Origin: an uncultured Pseudoteredinibacter sp.
Lineage (GTDB): Bacteria > Pseudomonadota > Gammaproteobacteria > Pseudomonadales > Cellvibrionaceae
NCBI RefSeq assembly: GCF_947502065.1
Contig: NZ_CANMYE010000007.1
Coordinates: 1 to 64,000, forward strand
Reading direction: 5' to 3'
Length of the DNA stretch: 64,000 bases
Shown: positions 44,087 to 52,442 of the stretch, piece after piece
Numbering within the stretch: the stretch's first letter is position 1
Layout: every line of letters starts with the position of its first letter
Position numbers and translations under genes: made by a program
Notes under the pieces: generated by a model
Databases searched by the model: none
What the model saw: only the letters and a program-made list of their open reading frames with translations
What the model was told of the DNA's origin: nothing

Positions 44087-45358
44087 ATGACTTTAACAAC
44101 ACGAATCCTCTTAGCCATGGGGCTGGGCTTGCTGGTTGGTATCAGCTTTAAGATGATCATTGAAGGTGGTGGTAGCTTTGGCCAGTGGCTGCAGGTCTAT
44201 ATGGTTGATGGGGTTTTCGATGTTGTTGGTCAAATATTCGTCAAATCGCTTAAGCTGCTTGTGGTGCCCTTGGTATTGGTTTCCCTTATTTGTGGCTCTG
44301 GAGCCCTAGGTGAACAGGGACGAGTAGGCCCAATGGCGGGTAAAACGGTTGGTTTATATCTATTAACTACCTGTATTGCGATTACTTTTGCACTCTTTGC
44401 GGCAATATTGATCAGCCCTGGAACCGGTATGGACCTGCCGACGACGTCTGATTATGTTGCTAAGGAAGCGCCGCCGTTTAAACAGGTATTGATCGATATT
44501 TTCCCTAGTAACCCTGTAGCCTCTATGAGCACTGGCAATATGCTGCAAATTATCGTATTTGCGCTGTTATTTGGTATCTCGATGTCTCGTGCAGGCGAAG
44601 CCGGTAAGCGTTTGCTGTCATGGTTTGAAGATGTAAATGAAGTGATCATGAAAATGGTCATGATGTTGATGAATTTTGCCCCTTATGGCGTATTTTGCTT
44701 GTTGGCCAAGCTGTTCTCAGGCTTAGGTTTTGAGGGCATCAATAAGCTAGCGGCTTATTTCTTCACAGTATTTGGTGTGCTGGTACTGCATGGTATTGTG
44801 GTTTACCCAACCTTATTACGTGTATTTGGCGGCCTAAACCCAGTTACTTTCCTATCCAAGCTGCGTCCACTGATGATGTTTGCTTTCAGTACCTCATCGT
44901 CGAATGCTTCGATTCCTGTGACTCTGCGTACGGCTGAAGAGCGTTTAGGTGTTGATAACCGAGTTGCTTCATTTACCGTTCCTCTAGGGGCTACGATCAA
45001 TATGGATGGCACAGCGGTGATGCAGGGCGTGGCCACTGTTTTTATCGCCCAGGCCTATGGCATCGATATAGGCCTAACGGGTTACCTGATGGTCATTCTG
45101 ACGGCGACAATGGCGTCTATTGGAACAGCGGGTGTACCTGGTGTGGGTCTAATTACTTTAGCCTTGGTGCTTGAGCAGGCCGGATTGCCGGTGGAGGGTA
45201 TAGCGCTCATTATTGGCGTTGATCGTTTGTTGGATATGGCTAGAACAGTCGTCAATGTAACAGGAGATTCCGCTGTTACAGCTATTGTCGCCAAAAGTGA
45301 AGGCGCTTTAGACAAGGAATGTTTTGATGGCCCAGTCAAGCCTATGCAGGATCACTAA
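44087..45358 (+). CDS. Dicarboxylate/amino acid:cation symporter (DAACS family)
   Basis: 423 aa with eight helices and re-entrant loops. Family motifs: AFSTSSSNASIPVTLRTAEE (hairpin 1 Ser-rich), GATINMDGTAVMQGVATVFIAQ (the NMDGT cation/substrate site) and the C-terminal DRLLDMARTVVNVTGDSAVTAIV. It is a GltP/DctA/GltPh-type uptake protein for glutamate, aspartate or C4-dicarboxylates in the inner membrane. Which ligand cannot be decided; the Arg in DMARTVVNVTGD is the residue typical for acidic substrates. Followed by a strong terminator. Confidence 0.93.
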   Translation: MTLTTRILLAMGLGLLVGISFKMIIEGGGSFGQWLQVYMVDGVFDVVGQIFVKSLKLLVVPLVLVSLICGSGALGEQGRVGPMAGKTVGLYLLTTCIAITFALFAAILISPGTGMDLPTTSDYVAKEAPPFKQVLIDIFPSNPVASMSTGNMLQIIVFALLFGISMSRAGEAGKRLLSWFEDVNEVIMKMVMMLMNFAPYGVFCLLAKLFSGLGFEGINKLAAYFFTVFGVLVLHGIVVYPTLLRVFGGLNPVTFLSKLRPLMMFAFSTSSSNASIPVTLRTAEERLGVDNRVASFTVPLGATINMDGTAVMQGVATVFIAQAYGIDIGLTGYLMVILTATMASIGTAGVPGVGLITLALVLEQAGLPVEGIALIIGVDRLLDMARTVVNVTGDSAVTAIVAKSEGALDKECFDGPVKPMQDH

Positions 45359-45379
45359 AATTAGTGAGGCCTAGAAAGA

Positions 45380-45407
45380 AAAAAGGAGAGCTAATGCTCT
45401 CCTTTTT
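45380..45407. terminator. Strong bidirectional terminator after the symporter gene
   Basis: AAAAAGGAGAGC-TAAT-GCTCTCCTTTTT: 12-bp stem with an A run and a T run on the two sides, 21 bases after the stop. Confidence 0.9.
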
Positions 45408-46007
45408 GGTCCATTGGGGCTTCATTACCAACCAACGTGCCCTAATAATTGCTCCCTGCACCCTTCCTTGAAAAGTTTTCGTCACGGTCCTTGTGACAGA
45501 CCTTTTCCTTTAGGACGAAAACTAACTCACAATCTGTGTATTTCCGTTTCAGATAAAGCGCAAAAGCTATGTGCCTGCCGAGCAATGCACTGCAAACTTC
45601 CTGTATTGTGCTTCTTCCTTGTAGCTGCGCTCTACTGAGAGTTTTGATCGCTTCCGAAGAAGAGCCGCTTCCTTTTGGCTAGGTGATCACAGCAGATTGT
45701 GAGGTTTAAATATAGAACGACTGGCGCTTTTTCTGTATTACAGCATATTACAACTCGGCGTGTATTGTGGTGTAATAAAGCCTCTTAATGACTTGCATAA
45801 CTGTCATCTAGCCAGCTGTAGTAGCTGATTGAGGGTGAATTTGTAAGCTGCTTTAAACAGTCGCTCACTGTTTCGGTAATGGCTTATATTAAAGGGCCTA
45901 GGCTGAATAGAGGCTGACTGTAATATTGCTGGTATTTTAAGCAATAAGGTTTAGCTGCATCATAAGCAGCGAACCAATACACTACCAAGGACTTCGGGAG
46001 TTATTAC
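45408..46007. other. 600-bp intergenic region upstream of the FHA-kinase operon
   Basis: No convincing gene. It holds an imperfect nested inverted repeat: AGTTTTCGTC at 45474-45483 and GACGAAAACT at 45514-45523, enclosing GTCAC / GTGAC (45481-45485, 45493-45497). Also present is a TCACA-N6-TGTGA dyad at 45687-45702 with uncertain meaning. The stretch from ~45700 to 46000 is AT-rich and should contain the promoter of the FHA gene, but I cannot assign a single -35/-10 pair. Confidence 0.6.
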
Positions 46008-46973
46008 ATGGCGCAAATGCGGGATCTTGGATCTGGCCGCGTTCAGCCTTTGCGCGCCCATCACACTTTTGGCCGTTTGCAAGATCAAGTAGACAGCTGT
46101 GTTGATTTGGCCGCTGTATCAAGAATTCATGCCGCCATCGAATGGAATGGCGTCTCATGGTTGCTGCGTGACTTAAGCCGAAATGGCACATGGTTAGATG
46201 GTGAAAAACTATCTACCGGGGAGCCCTGTGCGCTTAAGTTAGGGCAGAAAGTTCATTTTGGTTCACCTGAACAAATGCCTTGGCTTGTCGAAAACCTCGA
46301 TGCACCCCAGGACGTTTTATTCTCTTTGCAAGACAGTACTAACTACTGTTTGCAAAACTACCATTTATTACCGGATGACGAAAAGCCAGAATTGGCCTTA
46401 AGTTTGAGTGCGGAAGATGGCCAATGGCACCTTGAGGATATTTCTACAGGCGAAACCCGAGTGCTGCGCCACGGTGATAAATTCCATTGCCAATCACAAC
46501 TGTGGCAGCTGTTTTTAGTTGAGCAAATAGCGGCTACCGAGCAAGTCAGTATTAAACCTAGGCATTTTTCGGATTTCGATTTTCGTTTTGAGACAAGTTT
46601 AGATGAAGAAAATAGCCGCTTGAGCCTGTGTACGGACTCAGGGAATATAGATCTAGGTGAACGCTCACACCATTATGTGTTGTTGCATCTGGCCCGTCAT
46701 CGAGCAGAGGATGCCCTGAGCGGCTTAGATATTAATAGTCAGGGCTGGGTGGATACGGAAATCTTAGCGAAAGAGCTTGGTTTAGATGCTGGGCATTTAA
46801 ACATTCTGATTTTCAGGGCTCGCAAGCAACTTGCCGAGGCATTGCCTACTGTCACCGGATTGAATAAATTAATTCAACGAATGCGGGGGCGCCTGCGTTT
46901 TGGCGGCAGCCGCTACAGTGTATGCAAAGGCGCCGAAGTAACTCATCGATTAGACGCTACTGTCGACTTGTGA
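46008..46973 (+). CDS. FHA-domain protein with C-terminal winged-helix-like domain
   Basis: 321 aa, no membrane segment. The FHA domain (~15-95) has GRLQ at the first conserved turn, SRIH and RNGTWLDG, the phosphothreonine-binding residues. A central ~100 residues of unknown fold include a second partly FHA-like stretch (WHLEDISTGETRVLRHGDKFHC). Residues ~225-310 (YVLLHLARHRAEDALSGL...WVDTEILAKELGLDAGHLNILIFRARKQLAEAL ... RFGGSRYSV) have the OmpR/winged-helix pattern. This is FHA-plus-DNA-binding logic like mycobacterial EmbR, in reversed order. The kinase gene starts 3 bp after its stop, so the two are co-translated; the kinase is the expected partner. Confidence 0.88.
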   Translation: MAQMRDLGSGRVQPLRAHHTFGRLQDQVDSCVDLAAVSRIHAAIEWNGVSWLLRDLSRNGTWLDGEKLSTGEPCALKLGQKVHFGSPEQMPWLVENLDAPQDVLFSLQDSTNYCLQNYHLLPDDEKPELALSLSAEDGQWHLEDISTGETRVLRHGDKFHCQSQLWQLFLVEQIAATEQVSIKPRHFSDFDFRFETSLDEENSRLSLCTDSGNIDLGERSHHYVLLHLARHRAEDALSGLDINSQGWVDTEILAKELGLDAGHLNILIFRARKQLAEALPTVTGLNKLIQRMRGRLRFGGSRYSVCKGAEVTHRLDATVDL

Positions 46974-46976
46974 TTT

Positions 46977-49568
46977 ATGAATAGTAGTGAACACCCCAAA
47001 ACAATAGAAAACTACCGTGTTCATGATGTCATTGGACAGGGTGGCATGGGGGTGGTTTACCTTGCCGAAGATGATCGCCTGCAAAGACAAGTGGCTATTA
47101 AGTGCATTAATGAACACATCGCTGATGAAGTCTTAACGGAGCGTTTAAGACATGAAGCGCAATTGCTGGCTCAGCTGAACCATCCCAATATTGTTCAAGT
47201 TTACGATTTTATTGATAACCAAGATAACTTAGCCTTGGTTATGGAGTATGTTGAGGGGCGTACTTTAAGACAATATTTGCGTGAAAACTTATGTGATCAA
47301 AAACAGAAGCTATTATTTTTGGCGCAAATAGCTGATGGCTTAGCGGCCGCGCATAATGCAGGAATCGTCCATCGAGATCTTAAGCTGGATAACATTTTAA
47401 TAAATCGCCAAGGTCTATTAAAGCTTACTGATTTTGGCATTGCTAAATCACAAGACCCCAACGTAACTAATCTTACTCAGCACGATGCGGTATCTGGAAG
47501 CTATAGTGCGATGTCGCCCGAGCAAATTCGTGGCGAGAAGGTTGGCCCTGGTAGTGATTTGTTTGCTTTTGGTATTTTAGCGTGGCGCATATTACTGGGT
47601 AGGCACCCCTTCGGTGATGAAGCGGGCCAGCTATTAATGATTGAGAAAATACTCAATAACACCCCCCAGCGCATGTCCGAGACCGAGGCGGATCTGCCAG
47701 CTGAGCTATGTCAGCTAATCGATAGTTTGCTTATAAAAGACCCCAAGCAAAGACCTTCCAGTGCAAGCTGGTTGGCAAGGCAGCTGCAAGTGCTATTGCC
47801 ACAGGTTTCTGATGAGCTAAGCGGAGAAATGACGGCGCATAATATACTGCGCTCGGATTTCAATATTCCCTCCCCTAAAGTTAACTACTGGGGGCGCATT
47901 TCCAAAGTAGTCGGGTTTAGCCTTGTGTTGGCTGTAGTTGCTTATATTGGAATTCGATTCAACCCATTGGAGTTACTCTTTAAGCAGCCAGTAATGCATA
48001 TTGCCGTAGTGGAACCAGAGCTAGAAGCCAGCGACCCTGCACAATTTAGAGATATGAAAGCATCTGTGTTTTTGGCACTCCAGGATGGTGTTAGAAGCTT
48101 ACCGAATAGCCATTTAATTTCACCAGCTGAAGTTAATTCGGCACGCCGCAGTGGTGGCAAGTTGGGTACTGCGGTGGGTGCTGATATCGTTTTAAGCAGC
48201 CAGTTAAGTTGTGAACAGCAAAGATGCCAATTAACGCTATCGGAGTTATCGGGCGATCGCTGGGCCGTTCAACAGCAGAATCGTCAGGCACTGCTGAATA
48301 AGAAATTATTAGAAGTACATGGTCGCGGTCAAGAGGCGGTTAGGAAGCTGATGAATGCAAGTGGCATGGCAATGCCACTTGTGGAAGTGGTTTCCGAAGC
48401 GGATTATCAACAGTTTCTAAAATTAAAGCAGCTGCAAATAGATGACTCTAAGTCCGCACTTGAACTGCTTGATAAATTAGAAGCGATGCAGCGCCGTGCA
48501 CCAAGGTTTTGGCAGCTTTACCAACTCTATGCCGATGTGAGTTTGCAACAGTATCGAGCTCAGAGCAGCGAGGTAATTCTGACTAAGCTGCAAGAAATGC
48601 TGAATAAGGCAGGGCCACTATTTTCACAGAGTGTCGATCTTCACGAGATCTGGTTTGATATCTATTTGCTCCGTAAAGACTATAACAAGGCTGTGGGCAG
48701 CATTGAGTTAATGTCTAAACTAGCTTTAGACCCTTGGGATAGTGAACGAATGTTGGCCCAAGTTGAAATGGCTCGAGGTGATACCACCGCGGCAATAGAA
48801 AAATTTAGTAAACGATTGCAGTTGCGAAGCAGTAGCCAAGCGTATAGAGACTTAGCTGAGGCCTACTGGAAGGCGGGTGACAAGGAAGAAGCGGTAGCTA
48901 ATATTCAAGAAAGCATAAAATACAGCCCGGAAGACATGCAAAGCCACAGCTTGTTGGCGAGTATTTTTATGGCCAGCGGTGATTTCTCTGCTGCTAAAGA
49001 AATGTATCTAGAAATATTAGCAAAACATCCGGTTGTTAGCGTTTACGAAAGTCTTGGTCTACTGGCTCTATTAGAGAGGGACTACAGCTCGGCAATAGAC
49101 TACTTTTCAAAGGCAAAGCGACTAAAGCCAAAGGAGCGTTTATATTCATTATACCTTGGTGACAGTCATCTCTTGGCTGGCAATCTGCAAGCTGCGCAAG
49201 CAGAGTTTGAAAACGTAGCATCTTTCGATGTTGCAGATGGCAATGCCAGCGAGTTGAGTTATCAGGCCAGGTCTTTGATTCAAATGGGCGAGACCATGGC
49301 TTCCTTGAGAATTCTTCAAAAAGCACAGGCGGTGGATGCTTCGAATAAAAGCGTAGCTTTTGCATCGGCAATTGTGTATAGCAAGGTTGGGAACTATGAC
49401 TCTAGTTTGTTGTGGATTGAAACGGCAATAGACATAGGTATACAGAAGAACTGGTTTGCCTTGCCGTGGTTTGATGTTTTATGTAAATCAGAAAGATCAG
49501 TTAAAGAGTTTGAAGATATTACTGGTTTGAACTGCTCCTTCCCGCCCCTAAAAAGCGCTGTCCTTTAA
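46977..49568 (+). CDS. Transmembrane Ser/Thr protein kinase with TPR periplasmic domain, copy 1
   Basis: 863 aa. The Hanks-type kinase domain (~12-275) has P-loop GQGGMG (20-25), K42, HRDLKLDN (132-139, catalytic D134), DFG (152-154) and a SPEQ version of APE. A single helix lies at ~311-327. The C-terminal half (~340-863) begins with a conserved ~100-residue domain (MHIAVVEPELE..., C412-x4-C417), then about eight TPR-like units, and ends with WFDVLC-x16-C. Positive residues before the helix place the kinase in the cytoplasm and the TPR part in the periplasm. All catalytic residues are intact. It follows the FHA gene by 3 bp and precedes copy 2 by 43 bp. Confidence 0.92.
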   Translation: MNSSEHPKTIENYRVHDVIGQGGMGVVYLAEDDRLQRQVAIKCINEHIADEVLTERLRHEAQLLAQLNHPNIVQVYDFIDNQDNLALVMEYVEGRTLRQYLRENLCDQKQKLLFLAQIADGLAAAHNAGIVHRDLKLDNILINRQGLLKLTDFGIAKSQDPNVTNLTQHDAVSGSYSAMSPEQIRGEKVGPGSDLFAFGILAWRILLGRHPFGDEAGQLLMIEKILNNTPQRMSETEADLPAELCQLIDSLLIKDPKQRPSSASWLARQLQVLLPQVSDELSGEMTAHNILRSDFNIPSPKVNYWGRISKVVGFSLVLAVVAYIGIRFNPLELLFKQPVMHIAVVEPELEASDPAQFRDMKASVFLALQDGVRSLPNSHLISPAEVNSARRSGGKLGTAVGADIVLSSQLSCEQQRCQLTLSELSGDRWAVQQQNRQALLNKKLLEVHGRGQEAVRKLMNASGMAMPLVEVVSEADYQQFLKLKQLQIDDSKSALELLDKLEAMQRRAPRFWQLYQLYADVSLQQYRAQSSEVILTKLQEMLNKAGPLFSQSVDLHEIWFDIYLLRKDYNKAVGSIELMSKLALDPWDSERMLAQVEMARGDTTAAIEKFSKRLQLRSSSQAYRDLAEAYWKAGDKEEAVANIQESIKYSPEDMQSHSLLASIFMASGDFSAAKEMYLEILAKHPVVSVYESLGLLALLERDYSSAIDYFSKAKRLKPKERLYSLYLGDSHLLAGNLQAAQAEFENVASFDVADGNASELSYQARSLIQMGETMASLRILQKAQAVDASNKSVAFASAIVYSKVGNYDSSLLWIETAIDIGIQKNWFALPWFDVLCKSERSVKEFEDITGLNCSFPPLKSAVL

Positions 49569-49611
49569 GTTGTGTAGTAACGAAATTCGCAAAGAAGCGT
49601 AGTAGATCCAT

Positions 49612-52143
49612 ATGAAAGAGATCGATTGCCCAGAAAAAATCTCCCATTATCGCATTCTTGGTGTTCTTGGTCGTGGTGCAATGGGGGTTGTATACCTTGC
49701 AGAAGACGCTCGTTTAAAGCGTAAAGTGGCAATTAAGTGTTTACACAAAAATCAGCATGCTGAGGTTTTGATTCAACGCTTACGCCGCGAAGCTAAAGCG
49801 CTGGCAAAGCTAGATCATCCAAATGTAGTAAAAGTCTATGATCTGATAGAGCAAAAGGGTGATGTCGCTCTTGTTATGGAGTATATGGAGGGCCAATCAC
49901 TTAATCAGCGAATAAAAGGTTTTCATTTATCACTACGTCAAAAATTGACATTGCTTGTCCAAATCTTAGATGGCCTTTCTGCGGCGCATAGAGCGGGGAT
50001 TATCCATCGTGACCTGAAGCTGGATAACATCTTAGTAGATATAGATGGACGTGCAAAAATTGGTGATTTTGGTATTGCAAAAAAGCAGTCAGAAGAAACA
50101 CTTGAACTAAGTAGACATGGTGGCGTTTTAGGAAGCTTAGCTGCTATGTCCCCAGAGCAAATACGTGGTGAAGACCTAACGGAGGCGAGTGATATATTCT
50201 CTTTTGGCATGATTGCTTGGCAAATACTAAAGGAAAGGCATCCGTTTCAGGCCGAAAATGAATTGTTGAAAGTAGAGAAAATACTTAATGAGCCGGCTGC
50301 CTCTTTTCAAGAGGAGGGGCTGTCGAAAGGTCTGGTCGAACACCTAGATAAAACTCTGGTAAAAGATCCGGCAAATCGGGCTTCTGATATTTCAGAGATA
50401 ATTAAGTCACTGAGAGCATGCTCAAAAAACTTGAATGAAAGTGAGAGCGATCCGACTTTGACTAATGTGAGCGAGCTGTTTAGGAAGAAGTCTTTCAAAG
50501 ATGTTCGGCGCAAATTATTAATTGCCGTCTCTGCACTCCTTTTGATAACTATTCTTAGCTTCATTTTGATCAGCCATATTAAACCTGAGAACGAAACCGT
50601 CTACGTGGCAGTCTTGCCCCCCGTTTTACATGTGGAAGATAGCCTTAGCTATGCCGAAGTTCAGAAGACTGTTTATGACGCTTTACAGGAAGGCGTTATC
50701 AACTTAGATGATAGTTATCTGATTCCAGCTTTTGAGGTGGCGGATTATCTTGAGGAAACTGATCAAATATTCTCCGCATTGTCTGCGGATGCGGTTTTAA
50801 AAAGTGAGCTAAGCTGTCGAGACTTTCGTTGCGACTTAAATTTGATTTTAGAGTCGTCTAAGGGAAGGCTATCAAGAAGATTCGACCATATCGTGGATCC
50901 TAAACTGTTGGAGGTTCATCGTCTAACTCAGTTAAACCTAGCTGAGTTATTCCCGGGGAGGAAAGGGCTGCTCGCCTTGAGCGAGGTGGTTAGCGAACAG
51001 GATTATAAAGAATATGTAAAACTGAATTCTAACTCCCAGAAAAGTGAGAGCAATTATACTGAGCTGATTTTCCAGCTTCAGGGCTTGATTTCCCGGGCGC
51101 CCGATTTTGAGCCTTTGTATGAATTATTAATAAAAATTAGTCTTGATCAATACAGTGAAACAAAAGATGAGTCATTTAAGGAACTCATTCTAGAAGCTCT
51201 GAAAACGGCAGAATACTCAAAAATTAATCGCAATAAACTAGGTCTACTACGAGCTGAAGTATATGCGGAAATTGGCCAGCTTGATCAGGCTTTGAAAGAA
51301 GTATCTAAGCTAGAGAATGATTTTGGAGATATCAGGCAGATTCATACCCTCAAAGGGTTGGTAGAGGAAAAACGCGAAAACTACAAAACAGCAGTTTTTC
51401 ATTTTCAAGCGGCTAGTGAGCTTAGACCGAGTGTGCGGGCATATCGGGATATGGCAATAAACTACTGGTATTTAGGAAATGTGGACAAGGCCATTTCTTC
51501 TCTAAATAAAGCGCTCGAAATAAATCCTAAAGATATGCGTGCGAGCCTATCTCTGGCGGCGTTCTACATGACAAAAGGAGATCTAGACAAAGCAGAAGAT
51601 CTTTATCTAGAATTTGAAGAAAAGTCACAGGTAAGTTCAACAGTCGTAAATATCGGTTTGCTGTACATGCTTAAAAGGCAATATAAAAAAGCCGAAAAGT
51701 ACTTAATACTTGCTGGGCAGAAAACACAAAAAGAAGGTAACTGGAGGTTAAATCTAGCGGATAATTACTTGTTGCAAGGGCATGACGAAAAAGCTAAAGA
51801 GCACTATTTAATATTGATTGATTCTTTGAAGTTTGAAAATGACAGCGATAGCCTAGCAGGCTTGGCCCAGGCCTATATTCACACGGGGGACTCAAAAAAA
51901 GCTTTGGAGGCTCTACAAGGGGCAAAGCAAATATCACCTAATAATTCCGATACGCTTTATGCAGAGGCCATTGTGTATACCAAGCTATTAGATTTCTCAT
52001 CCGCATTACTAGCGGCCGAAAAATCAATAGAGCTTGGCGTTGGAAAAGTGTGGTACCTACTTTCTTGGTTTGATCCCATTTGTGAAAGCGAAGATTATCG
52101 AAAACAGTTTATGGAGCTTACAGGCAACCCTTGCTTAATTTAG
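49612..52143 (+). CDS. Transmembrane Ser/Thr protein kinase with TPR periplasmic domain, copy 2
   Basis: 843 aa paralogue of the preceding gene. Kinase domain: P-loop GRGAMG, VAIKC Lys, HRDLKLDN, DFGIAKK and SLAAMSPEQIRGE, all intact. The membrane helix (~300-322: LLIAVSALLLITILSFILI) follows a strongly basic stretch (RKKSFKDVRRK), so the C-terminal half is outside the cytoplasm. The periplasmic half repeats the Cx4C pair (SCRDFRC) and ends WFDPIC-x16-C. TPR units cover ~540-820. The kinase part is much more similar to copies 1 and 3 than the C-terminal part, where AT content is higher. Ribosome signal before the ATG is weak (AAGAAGCG). Confidence 0.9.
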   Translation: MKEIDCPEKISHYRILGVLGRGAMGVVYLAEDARLKRKVAIKCLHKNQHAEVLIQRLRREAKALAKLDHPNVVKVYDLIEQKGDVALVMEYMEGQSLNQRIKGFHLSLRQKLTLLVQILDGLSAAHRAGIIHRDLKLDNILVDIDGRAKIGDFGIAKKQSEETLELSRHGGVLGSLAAMSPEQIRGEDLTEASDIFSFGMIAWQILKERHPFQAENELLKVEKILNEPAASFQEEGLSKGLVEHLDKTLVKDPANRASDISEIIKSLRACSKNLNESESDPTLTNVSELFRKKSFKDVRRKLLIAVSALLLITILSFILISHIKPENETVYVAVLPPVLHVEDSLSYAEVQKTVYDALQEGVINLDDSYLIPAFEVADYLEETDQIFSALSADAVLKSELSCRDFRCDLNLILESSKGRLSRRFDHIVDPKLLEVHRLTQLNLAELFPGRKGLLALSEVVSEQDYKEYVKLNSNSQKSESNYTELIFQLQGLISRAPDFEPLYELLIKISLDQYSETKDESFKELILEALKTAEYSKINRNKLGLLRAEVYAEIGQLDQALKEVSKLENDFGDIRQIHTLKGLVEEKRENYKTAVFHFQAASELRPSVRAYRDMAINYWYLGNVDKAISSLNKALEINPKDMRASLSLAAFYMTKGDLDKAEDLYLEFEEKSQVSSTVVNIGLLYMLKRQYKKAEKYLILAGQKTQKEGNWRLNLADNYLLQGHDEKAKEHYLILIDSLKFENDSDSLAGLAQAYIHTGDSKKALEALQGAKQISPNNSDTLYAEAIVYTKLLDFSSALLAAEKSIELGVGKVWYLLSWFDPICESEDYRKQFMELTGNPCLI

Positions 52144-52413
52144 TCCGCATGGATTAAAAGCTTGTTCTAAGCATATAAACGTGAATCCAAGTAAACATTT
52201 ATTGTTTCAGAAAAACACATCAACATAGCGTCTATCTTGGGGTATAGGCTCACAAACTGGCGGAAACTCCCGCTTGAGCCCGGCTAAGCCAACACCAGCG
52301 ATATGCCCCTGTTTACATTCATGGGCAAAACTCATAGTTATGACTATTTAGCTGCTATCGTATTTCTGCTACTTTAATGGCTACCTCATACTCTCAAGAC
52401 AAAACCATTTTAG

Positions 52414-52429
52414 TGTGAATTGGATCACA
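52414..52429. promoter_or_regulatory. CRP/Vfr-type site next to the third kinase start
   Basis: TGTGAATTGGATCACA is a perfect TGTGA-N6-TCACA core, centred about 21 bases before the ATG of the third kinase. At that distance a bound CRP-type protein would more easily block than activate, unless transcription starts unusually close to the gene. Confidence 0.6.
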
Positions 52430-52442
52430 ATAAGAAGACGCT

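Noticed and set aside
45414..45638. 74-codon frame after the symporter gene
   Set aside because: No ribosome site, composition unlike a protein, and it spans the terminator-adjacent inverted repeat.
45687..45702. TCACA-N6-TGTGA dyad upstream of the FHA gene
   Set aside because: Half-sites face the opposite way from a CRP site; likely chance or another factor.
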